A DNA stretch of 64,000 nt from contig CM056876.1 of NCBI GenBank assembly GCA_029876055.1, positions 930,001-994,000 of the forward strand, in the 5' to 3' direction. A program made the position numbers and the translations under genes. Below, piece by piece: positions 10,907-21,209 of the stretch (position 1 is the first letter of the stretch; every line of letters begins with the position of its first letter). The notes under the pieces were generated by a model, which did no database searches, was not told where the DNA came from, and saw only the letters and a list, made by a program, of their open reading frames with translations. Source of the stretch: Madurella fahalii (taxonomy: Eukaryota > Ascomycota > Sordariomycetes > Sordariales).

Positions 10907-13493
10907 CTCGTTGTTGACTTGGCGTCGGGGACATGCGTTTTGAAGAGCTTTATTGGTGGACTATGGTCGTAAGCAAGAGTTGAGAGACGAGACTTGGGTA
11001 GACATTCCCTCGGAACAACATACATGTTATATAATATGGGTATCGTCTTCCTTCGCTCATTGATATTGATTCAATACCCACGGGGACCATCAATATGATG
11101 CAGACGCAAAGGGTCCAAGCTAGGGATTATGGTCCGTGGCATCTTTGCAACACCAGTATAATGGACATGGCGGAAGGACAACTCTTGCAGCTCCATTCGG
11201 CAGCTGCAAGACTCTGATGACAACACTGGCGCGGCTGGTCCCGTTTGGGTGAGGACAATTGCTTGTTTAGTAGGGGCGGGGGTTGTTTTTGGGTTGTGCG
11301 TGTTCGGGGTCCGAGCTGTTCCTATTGAAGGATAATATTACTTAATAGAAGACGAGTATCGCGCGCTTCTTCGGAGGAAATAGGTTTGGATTGATCTTTC
11401 TGTCGCATTCCATGGTTTGGTTTGCCGGGCATCTGGAGTGGAGAGACAAATGGAGCGCACTCTCTATCTCTTCCCAAACCTTGACACCACTCGTGAACGG
11501 TCTCTTTAGGCCCGAGCCTCCTTTGGTCTCCTTCTACCATTGAAGCAAACATGGCCAAGCTCAACGAGCACTCGTCTCAAATCCTTGTTCTTGTCTTTGT
11601 TGTCAAGTGTCCGGCAAGCGGGGAGAGCTTTGCAGTGTTTGATGTCAAAGGCTGCGCAGGCGAGTTGCAGAGGAGACTCGAGATGATGGTAGTTAATGGA
11701 ACGATCCTACCGCTTAGAGGGGAGAGGTGGAGATTGTGGTGCGGTTGGATCATGAGTTTAGAGGCTTCGGCTGAGGGAATGCGAGATGGGTAGATGGATG
11801 AGATAAATAATTGCAGGGTTGGGTCGACATGGTACACAAGTGGTGCGGTTGCGCAGATGCTACTACCTTGTCGTGAACGTTCAATGATCAGTTGTTGGCT
11901 AGGATGGTTAGGGGGGGTTGAGATCCTTGCAAGGCGATACGTGAGAGAGTATGAATGGTAGAGTGACAGGGAAAAGAAGAGGGGTTAAGGTGATCTAGGG
12001 GTTACTCCTGACTCGGTTTGTAGGTTCAGGGGCATCAAATAACGTATCACACGTGACTAGTGGTGCCTAGGGATGGGAGTTTTACGTTCCTCGATAAATA
12101 AGATACCTCGATAACTCTTATCCTAAATGAACGGAGCCGGATAGGGTGATGAGCTGCACGAGCACTAGGCAGACCTGACACTAGAGCTAGGAATACCAGC
12201 ACGGCCACTGGTGTTCCGCTAATTTGATAATAACAGTATTCGAACGACTGGAACGGAGTCTCAATGCTGTAGATACAAGCTGGTGCTTTGCCTTTGCCAC
12301 CGGTTATACTCATCATTGCAACGTATTAGCGGAGAGGATCCAGAGTATGACTATGCGCATGGGCTAATCTCAATACTCGTCCAGGGGATCTAACTAATCA
12401 ACCGCCGGTGAGAGGAGTCTACCCAGGAAGTACAGTGCTCCCCAGAATTGGCGAGGTTTTGTATGTTAATGATGTCACGAATAACGGCTGGATAAAGTCA
12501 GGAAATGAGATGATGGTAAGTGAGGATGGTGAATCTGGCTAGATGGTTCTATAAAGTTACACGTCGAGTAAATAATTATGCTGTTGATCAGTGAAGCTAC
12601 GATCCCCCAAATATATTGATGTATTGCGTGTAATAGCTCTGTTTTCTGTATTTAGGACAGTTCATCACACACAAACTGCTCTGAAGTAAAGGCGAGAGAC
12701 AGTGGTATGTAAGAGCATCTAACAAAGGGTATTAGCCGACATCCGAGTGAAGGACGAGTCTCCTGGGCTGGAGTTTTCTCGACTGCTGATAGAGCGGATA
12801 TAATGCCCTTGCTATGTCGGAGGTGAAACAATTCTGTGAGGAAAGAGCGTTTATACCGTCGACGGCCGTTACATCTAACCATTTTGACAGGGAGCACGCG
12901 AAGAAATTGCGGGATACGTAGCAAATATCTTGCAACTATCCGAATGCAGCGAATAAGTTCTGCAGTTTAAACATTTGAGCCATTTCGAGAATCCACGTGG
13001 AGAGCGTGGACGAGGTAAAGCTAAGGAGTTTAATTCAGAGATTATCCCTTCGATTATCCTAGGGCTGAGAAAAGGGGTTTCTTTCCAGGAGGGAACATAC
13101 AATAACGTCCCTCGTAAAATTCTGAAGATGTTCCTGTGACTCAGAATCAAAGTATCCTCGTGCGGTTTTCCCCCTTCCTCGCATAAGTTAGAATATGTGC
13201 TAATATGACGACCACAATAGCTTATAGAAAATCAAGAGGAGGCCGGGTCCAATCAGAGATAGCGTAGACCATGTACTACAACACCAATCGATAAGCTCTC
13301 ATTATTTCTCAGGGTAACCAGACTGTTATAAGCCTCCTCCTTTCCTCTCGATGGCTTTCGACGTTCGACCAATGTTCCCTATGTGGAAATCCTTCGTCAT
13401 GGTCATCAAGGGCTTTTCTGCCAGTCGGATGCTTTGCAAGATAGCGAATACTGACTTAGATCTTTCTAGAACATCTCAAAGCAACGTGGGAGC
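10907..13493. other. gene-poor region, no supported gene
   Basis: About 2.6 kb without a recognisable domain on either strand. The largest frames (11322-11564 minus, 11551-11837 on both strands, 12652-13150 minus) are short and overlap one another. The stretch 12,000-13,300 has many TA dinucleotides and scattered stops, suggesting old decayed sequence. Confidence 0.4.
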
Positions 13494-14221
13494 CTAGAGA
13501 AGTAGCCCCACTGTGCCCATGAAGCCTGCTAAGACGGCGCTAATAATGGACACTGCGATCCCACTGCCCTGGTTAGATGAAGTGGTGGTCGATGCACCGG
13601 CGGGTATGTTCGTTGACTGTGTCGAATCGGCCGCCGGACCCGTTGTAGTGGGTGGAGGTGTGCTAGAGGGACGACTCGACGTTATAGGTTCTGTCTGGTC
13701 GCTGGTGAGTGAGCTCTCAGTCGGGTCGGCCGTAGGCTGGCATGAGTACGTAGAGGAAATCGAAGACGAGAATTCCGCCAGCTGGTTCGACGAGCAAAAC
13801 TCGGATATACAGGAACTGATGCCGTACAATTAGCTTTGAGCCGCTATCGTGCCACAGCAGCGATAGAAATGGTCGTCCTCACGCATGTGGGCCGAGCAGG
13901 ACGGAGCATTGACAGGCCACCCTATTCGGCGTGCCGCCTCCAAAAATGGCAGCGCTGCATGTTGGAAGTGCGGCTGCTAGGGACGTCACAGCTTCCTGAA
14001 TGCAGGAGAAAGCACGGCTGTACAAAGTCCTTCGTTAGCAGTTCTGCACACTTTATCGTAGATGAGGTCCGCTCAATGAAGGTTCAAGCTTCGCTTCTAT
14101 CGACTTACTCCGCATTGTTTACCTCTTTCAAGTCGGGGCACAAGTCTTCCCCCGCAATAAAGTAGAACTGGCCGCTTGCGTAGCTCGAGAAAACCAGAAA
14201 AGCTGTAAGAACGGCGAGCAT
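13494..14221 (-). CDS. CFEM-like small secreted protein with GPI-type tail, three exons
   Basis: The gene is seen only after splicing: exons 14221-14109, 14017-13883 and 13815-13494, with donors GTAAGT and GTGAGG and acceptors TACAG and ATCAG. The 189-residue product has a signal peptide (MLAVLTAFLVFSSYASG), then eight cysteines in about 90 residues: LCPDL, FSCIQ, PTCSA, ACQCS, SCISEFC and YSCQP. That pattern fits a CFEM-like domain, which in characterised fungal proteins can bind heme or act at the cell surface. A Ser/Thr/Pro-rich stalk follows, then a hydrophobic C-terminus (IAVSIISAVLAGFMGTVGLLL) consistent with a GPI signal. The Cys spacing is not a strict CFEM match and no heme-binding Asp is obvious, so the domain call is moderate while the gene call is strong. 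Confidence 0.8.
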
Positions 14222-15286
14222 GTTGGCGAAGATAGATAGATATCCTTGAAATTAATTGCTTGTGGCAATGCTAGCGATGGTTTATAATTCCGGTGATGGA
14301 CGAGGGAATCATGTAAGGACAACTCGGAAATGTCCTCTGTAGGCAACCTCGTGCGATATTAAACAGAGGTAATTGGCCTCACGATCACTGACGAGGTTGC
14401 AATCAGAGCTAAATCGATTTACGCGCCTGCGGCGAGCAGATGGGGCGACATCATTTTAAGCTTATCAAAGTCACAGCGCAGACAAGACTATCTTCCAGAG
14501 CAGAATGATATCATACTACTAAATCCATGGGTAAGAAATAAACGTGTCGGGTTATTAATCGCACCGCGTAGTAGGACCGGAGCATTTGCGCCGTGACCGG
14601 TTTCGCTTTGGGCACGGAAACATCCGAAAACACACGGAGGTTGGGCCAATAATAACCGGACCAACTTTGTGAGTGCGTTTAAGCCACGCAAAGACAACAG
14701 GTATTCTGGGATCTTGGCAAATCTTGACAAGTATACCTGACCTTACTATCTTCACCAAGTTAACTTACAGTCAGGCACTCAAGTCCAGCTTGATTTTACT
14801 ACATTCTGGATTTCTAGAATCGTATTCAATAGCGCTTTTTACAGGTATAGATCCTATCGCTTTTACTTACTAGAGTCTTATAGCTCTAACAAACTAGAAT
14901 AATTATTCGCCAAAATCACTATCCTTATCTATCACCTTTATAAACGGAGCTACTCTTTGCTCCCTTATCTTTTTGAAGCTATTCGTACTACGCCTTTTTA
15001 CAGGATTCTTCTTCGCCTTCTAGCAGTAGTGGAGGAATGGTGCCCTCTAGGTTTCTACCTGCTTGGATTTAATCAACCAATATCTAAACAGGAACGCAGC
15101 CAAGACAGCACGTCGCTTATACCTTCGTTACCTCCTAGATCGGCTGTGCTCCCGGATCAACATCTATGTTGGGGAGTGTCGGGTTTGCTGAACCGCCATA
15201 AGTATGTACTGCCATAGGAGGAGAGTCAGCCTTCCACCTATCTTCTTTTTCTTCTGATGCCTGGCCCATTGGGAACTGTGGACTCT
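14222..15286. other. TpA-rich gap, no gene seen
   Basis: No coding potential is visible. The section 14,750-15,010 is strongly enriched in TA and in TTT/CTT runs (for example TCTAGAATCGTATTC and CTTATAGCTC), as expected for a RIP-mutated repeat. No terminal repeats or transposase motifs are recognisable. Confidence 0.4.
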
Positions 15287-17018
15287 TCACACCCGTATCT
15301 CGGCCACCCTCGCCAGGATCTTCTCCACGAATCTCACACCCACCGCGATACCATTCCCCCTGTCATCTTCCTTGCAGTTCCTGAAATCTTCGCTCCCGTC
15401 ATCCAAGCAAGTCAAACAACTAACCACGATGCCCGTGTACACGTCCCCCATCTTAGCCGGCAACAACCTCCTCGCCATATCCACAAGATCTTCCTTGACC
15501 CACGCAGTTTTGTTTTGTCTGCTATGAGCCCGCTCAAACACCTTGTCGCTCAGCGCGGTCCTCAGCTCCAGGACCAGCCCGGGCACCGGAGCCACCGCAC
15601 CGCCCCCGTCGCCCCTGGGATACCACACGAGCGGCTTCCACAGCCCAATCTCGAGCAGACACACCCCCAGCGAGTAGATATCGTGCTGCATGACGTAGTC
15701 ATCCAGGATACACAGTCCCTGCCTGGCGGGATGTCGGTATAGGTTCCGGTGCCAGGCCGAGTCGCCGAACCGGTTGGTTTGGTGGGCGAGCGAGCGGAAC
15801 TGCGTGAGGCCGAGGAGGTAGGCGGCGCCGATGGGGCAGGAGGACGAGGGGAAGAGGATGATGTTGTCGGGGCGGATGTTTTTGTGGACGAAGTCGCTGA
15901 TTATTGTTCATGTCAGGGTATAATCGCTGGTACATACTTACGGATTGATTGGGAAGTGGCGCAGACGTACCAGGCATGGATGTAGCTCACCGAGCGGACC
16001 AGTTGCTTGGCAAGGCTGATAACGGCGCTAAGGCTAACTTGTTTCTAGTCCAAGAGGAGTTGCCGTAGCGTGGTTGGCTGTTGGCCGTTGCCAGGGCCGC
16101 GGTAGACAACCTCGAGCGCTTTGAGACGCTGGTTCAGAGGGTCCGTGTTCTTTAGGAGTCCCTCGCATCGGAGTAGACCAAATGTGTCAGGGTCGATGTG
16201 CTGCAGCTTTCGAGCGAGGTTCTCGGCGTCGGCAATACTCTGTGAGTTGATGCCCGAGGAGAGGTCCACAGGCTCGATAAGCAGGACCCCGCTGGATTCC
16301 GGTTGGATGATAAATTTCGCTGATGTGTAGGGAATGATCGATTCTTTGGCATTGGTGAGACGAGAGGCATGAAAGTCGAGGCCGTGTGGATGTTGGGCGG
16401 CAGGGTTATTTCCCGCTTCAATGGCGTGGCGAAGGCCAAGCAAGTTGTCCAGGGGGCTGGCCTCTTTGGCCGAGTTCACCTGGCGCTCCTGGCGGGGGGC
16501 AGCAAGGGCTGGATCCAACACGCTGTCACCTATGAGAATAATGAGATACCACGACGGATCGAATCGGTTTTGCCATGCTTCCAGCTCAACCATGAGGGCA
16601 TCGAGGCTTTTCCTGAAGACCGCGTGCTTCCATCTTCCGAACTTGAAGAACTTGTTGCCGGCTGACTCGACGGTTGATGCTGCCATCTCGACCTGCGAGA
16701 CTGCTTGTAACAGCGTGCCGTGGAGCTTCTGAAGGAGCATGAAATGGCACTCGGCTAGCTCATCATTTAATCGCCCCTGCTCAGAGATACGGCGGAGGAA
16801 CTTTAATTGGGTCGCCAGCTTCACCCATACCGCCTCCAGAATGGCAACTTTGTCGCTGACATCTTGCGCTGCGCGTTGGTATGCTTTATATATGGACAGA
16901 GCCTTATCGGCCAGTCTAGGGGGAGTCAGTGCTGTGCCGTGCCAAGACTGCGAGCGCCAACTCACTCAATACAGCCACCTGCGACGCCGATGACGGCGAG
17001 AATAAGTTCAGCTGACAT
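15287..17018 (-). CDS. HeLo-like N-terminal domain plus pseudokinase, interrupted by in-frame TAG
   Basis: Exons are 17018-16966, 16915-15971 and 15896-15287 (introns of 50 and 74 bp, donors GTGAGT and GTACGT), giving 535 codons with one internal stop. Residues 1-160 begin MSAELILAVIGVAGGC, are helical, and continue LADKALSIYKAYQ, matching the N-terminal helical domain of fungal HeLo/HeLo-like proteins. The C-terminal half is kinase-like: SLAKQLVRSVSYIH, then FVHKNIRPDNI where HRDLKxxN is expected, LLGL where DFG is expected, and DIYSLGVCLLEIGLW. The catalytic Asp and DFG are missing, so it is a pseudokinase. HeLo-like plus pseudokinase is the same plan as mammalian MLKL, a membrane-attacking death effector. 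Codon 308 (16047-16045) is TAG, between the two halves and in the same frame on both sides. CAG to TAG is one C-to-T change. The start and both splices are supported by continuous homology-like frames. Confidence 0.75.
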
Positions 17019-17404
17019 GACCTCAAACCCTTATATGAATGGCCATGCACCGGAGCGCAAGTATCCCAACAGAGTTGGGCGATGTCTTTGAGAAAGATCC
17101 GTGTCAGACGCGAGGTTGGGCATCCGCAAGCATGGGCGGTAAGCCTGGGCTGCAGCGGTTCCGCCTTAGCCGGGGCCTGCGGCCAGGGCTAGGTTTCATT
17201 AGGCAGATGGCTGAGGAGCGGTGACTGCTGTCGTCGGTTCATTCGCTCCGGCGTCCGCCTTACCAAGCAAGCCACAATGCAGCTGAGCCGTGTCTGTCAG
17301 AGCGGTAACTCGAATAGTCCTAATATCTGGAAACCATCCCCTCACAGAGTTACCCTTTCCCAATGCGATTATCTACAATCTAGGTAGCGCCAACAGGACC
17401 AAAA
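17019..17404. promoter_or_regulatory. shared divergent upstream region
   Basis: These 386 bp separate the start codons of the HeLo-like/pseudokinase gene (minus) and the kinase-YTH gene (plus). It is GC-rich in the middle, with a GGCC-TGC-GGCC element near 17174-17184. No TATA box is obvious. Head-to-head placement makes co-regulation plausible but does not prove it. Confidence 0.45.
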
Positions 17405-19427
17405 ATGGACAGTGACCTACCGGAGTTGGTTGCTAATTCGAAGCTGGAGACCGATTTCCTCCCCGGATGCGTCCGACACCGCTTTTACGAGCCGCCGTCT
17501 ACACTAGCAACTCGAGAAGAGATATGGGATATTAAAGAAGAGATTGGACGAGGAGGATCTGGCGTTGTCCGTAGGGAAGAACGCCGGGTGGACGCGCCTC
17601 AAGATCCAAAAGTGCGAGCGGTGAAACAAATGACTAAACTCCAACCTAGCCAGTCCGCCTGGACGTACAGGGATGAACTCGCTACGATTATCAAATTCTC
17701 ACAGCCACAAGTATGTTGTCGCTATCCGTATCAGAGAGAGCAGATGCTGAAGGAATGCAGTATGCTCCGCACTTCGTCAGCATATTCGGGTGGTTCGAGA
17801 GTGCCGACTCCATGTTCATTGCAATGGAGTATCTCCCAAATGGTGATCTTGAACATTACAAAAATGCCTCACCCCCATTCCCTGAACTAGACACGGCTCG
17901 TATTGTACGGCAACTTCTGGGCGGTGTTCGTCATATGCACGAGAATGGTTTTGCCCACCGCGACTTGAAGCCTGGTGTAGGTGTTCGTGGTTCACAGGCG
18001 ATGGGATTGCACTAAACAAGAAGTCCCCAATGTTAGAACATCCTCATCTCATCTACTGCTCCCTCATGGCATATCAAAATTGCCGACTTTGGCATCAGCA
18101 AACAGGCTTTCAAGGGCGTCACACGGCAACAGACCGCAAATATGTTCGGCACAATGGGCTATGCGGCGCCCGAAGCCCTTGGGTACTATGATGAAAGCGA
18201 CAATGCCATTACATACACTATCTCAGTCGACATATGGGCCGTTGGGACGATCGCACTAACACTGCTATTGGGGCGCGACGTATTCCCCAGCCCTGGACAT
18301 CTTTCAAGATATGTCAATCACCAGCGACCACTCGAATTCTCCCGGCAGCAGGGTGATGATTTGACCGATCTTTGTCGGAATTTTATCAGCGGACTGTTGG
18401 CGCCGGATCCGGTGCTCCGACCAACGGTCATCGCTGCGCTGATGCATCCATGGCTGAATCAAGCTGTCACACCGCCCCCTGAGGAGACTGAGATCAACAA
18501 CACTCAGCAGTTACCCTATGCAATCAATTCTCCAGCACTAGGCGCAGAGCAAGGTATCAAGTCGGAGCACCATGAAGACAAGGTTCCGGATATCAATCAA
18601 AGATTACCGCAGGGCGGGCCACGACGCACACGTCATATCAAGGCAGAACCCCTGCCAGACAACACACTCAGCTCTGTTCCGGCCATCAAGGAAGAAGCAG
18701 AACCGGACAAGAAGCCTGTGGTCAAAACCGAAACAAAACCGGATCTCAAATTATATCCATCAAGAGATGCCATGGCTCTCCAAAAAATTCACGAATCACT
18801 TTATCATGACAACATCCTACTCTCCCGCAATTTCCGAGGTCTAGTCTTCAGCCAGGTACGTCAAATTTGCGCACACTGGTAACTCCTACCTGCTAATAAC
18901 TCCGACTAAATACTTATAGACCCGATACTTCGTCCTCCGTTCCGATAACGCCACAGACATAGAGACCAGCGCCGCGCATGGGGTGTGGGCGTCCAGCCAA
19001 CGCGTCAACAAGATCCTCGACAAGGCGTTTGCCCAATCCGGTGGCCATGTGGTAATTTTTTTCTCGGTCATCCTAAGGTCAGTTATCTCGCCAATCGTCG
19101 CCAAGCGGCAGGTTTCAGATTAAACTGATGGGCGTACGTAGCCGTAAGTTCTGTGGCGTCGCCCGCATGACCTCGCCGCTTGACTGGATCAACACGGATC
19201 CACACTGGGTCGAAGACGCCTGGCAGGGGCGGTTCACGCTCGATTGGCTCAGCCACACGGAGCTCTCATTCGATCGCGTGAAGTATGTTCCAGTTAAGGA
19301 GAGTACCCCGGGCTTTCGGGCGGTTGCGTGCTACGACGGGACGGAGATTTCGCGGGGGAGTGCGTGGGAGCTTTTGAGGGCTTATAGTTCTGAGGAGAGG
19401 TTGCAGAGACCGCACGTGATAGCTTGA
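17405..19427 (+). CDS. protein kinase fused to YTH (m6A-reader) domain, five exons
   Basis: Exons are 17405-17710, 17761-17976, 18037-18855, 18920-19077 and 19142-19427, giving 594 residues. Donors are GTATGT, GTAGGT, GTACGT and GTCAGT. Residues 41-315 form a Ser/Thr kinase domain with the Gly loop IGRGGSGVV, the lysine in RAVKQM (K74), HRDLKPGN (D170), ADFG (D191) and AAPE; it looks catalytically competent and CAMK/Chk2-like. Residues 316-445 are a charged linker with four SUMO consensus sites. Residues 448-575 form a YTH domain: RYFVLRSDN, GVWASS, VVIFFSV, KFCGVARM and HWVEDAWQGRF. W470, W522 and W527 align with the aromatic cage that binds N6-methyladenosine in YTHDF/YTHDC proteins. The last intron could also end at 19111, which would insert ten residues before KFCGV. 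The stop at 19425 is firm. I know of no described kinase-YTH protein; a survey is needed. Confidence 0.85.
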
Positions 19428-21209
19428 CTTGTTGTGCGCCTCTAGTTATCGGTATTGATCAGAAAAGGGCACCCTGAACGGCTGGGTAATGGTCACACAG
19501 GGCTGGGGTCAGGTCATTTCGATGGCTTTCCTCTTCTGCTCCGTCGGCCCGGTCCAGACTTTGCGGTGTGGTTGCGGTTCGTGACGGCACCATGGGAACT
19601 CTCCTTTCCGTCTTTGTGTTGGCGACTTTAACCATCCATACGTTGCCACTCTCTTAGCCAGTTCGGCCTCCCTACGTCGACACCACTAATAGAGGGCTTG
19701 CCAGCTGTAGTCAGCGCCATAGCACCAGCTGTGATTCTGATTTCATATTATAGCACAATGGATTGACTTTTGCAGTGACATAGGGACTTTCGCGGTATGA
19801 AAGTATGGATATTACGGAAAGCATTGACATGGATGCCCAAACTCTATTCTACCCGACGAATTGATTAGTACGAGTACTTCAACGAGTTCAGCACTGGTGG
19901 GCCCAACAGCCGCCACATATTTTTTTCAGATACAAACTAGTCTCTTGTGAGAGGCTGCTCTCTCTTAGTGCTGATTTCGCGGTGGTTGTCTCCAGATTCA
20001 CACCATCATTCATAGCACCATGTGCGGTTGAAACAGCAGCAGTAGCAGCGAGGAGTCGATTCCTCGCACTATCAACAACATGTCTGAGCTACATGCATGC
20101 GGCTGATCACAACCAGCAATCCAGTGGATGATCTGTGATACTTAAGCTGGACTGTGTCGTGCTACAGGGTGTTCGACGAGGTTTACGAGTAACCTGGGGA
20201 CGTAGGGAGTATACTTTTCAGATGGTATCAAGCAGGAATGCTTGAGCGGCACGTACATTTGTAGGAAATAATATAACGCAATCTGTCGGATAATAGGAGC
20301 CACTCAAACAGCATCAACCCTTCCATACTTGATGTCGGTATATGTCGCTTAGGTTGCATCTTCCAAGATCTCGGTTGTGGATGGGTGAGGATAATTAGTA
20401 CCACCAGCCGGCATCTCACCTGCATGTTCGCATTTGAAGCAACCCTCCTTCGTATTATGAGACTTCAGCGTCGGCTCGTTTGGAAATCAGCATGGTATCC
20501 GGTCGGGTCCCAGCGTGCGACGATAATTAAAGCTGGTAGTTACACAACATCTCGAGGGTGCCAATGACAGAGTGCATGGCGGTATTCCGAATCAGCCGCA
20601 TCACACCATCCGCATGCTGTGCCGCACCACGATGCTTGACGCTGAGGGGTAGTGCCTTGATTTCGAGCATGTAGGTAAAGGGACTCCGCCACGCGGAGAT
20701 ATCCCTCATAAATTAACCTCCAACCCCATCTCTCCGGCACTGCAGCAAATATTGGCTGGCTTTGCCGCCGCGAAGTGTTTCAAATTCATCGGTTGGTACC
20801 CACACCAACCAACCATACGCTCTGATATCACGAGACAACATGTCCGGATACAGCGAATTTATATAATGCGACCTTTCCGGCGAAGAAGGTTGCAGAAGCT
20901 GAACGCATGAGAACCGAAATATACTAAGGTTTGCTGCAATACTACCATGTCAAAAGTTAAAACGCGACTCGGTTGCCGCTCAGTACTATGTTCAGCCGCG
21001 GGGCAGCCCACATCAAGGTTGACCCCGCAATAGTATCGTGGTACCAGTAGTCTTCATTGCGTAGTACTTATTTAGTATGCGCTCCCCTCTTAAGTAAGGT
21101 ATCTGTCGCAGTGGGACCGGGATCGAACTTCTACCATGTAACTCCTGAATCGTGACCCATAGCCATCTTCAGCAACTAGTAATTACGATTCATCGTACTG
21201 GGCCACACG
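19428..21209. other. gene-poor gap, no gene seen
   Basis: About 1.8 kb without a frame that carries a known domain. The short minus-strand frames at 20228-20740 have no support. A T-loop-like GTTCGATCC occurs on the minus strand near 21118-21130, but no cloverleaf can be built around it. Confidence 0.4.

Noticed and set aside
11322..11837. Pair of short minus-strand frames as a two-exon gene
   Set aside because: No good donor/acceptor pair joins them and neither has a known motif.
21100..21190. Possible tRNA on the minus strand (GTTCGATCC T-loop-like sequence)
   Set aside because: No acceptor stem, D-arm or anticodon stem can be paired around it.
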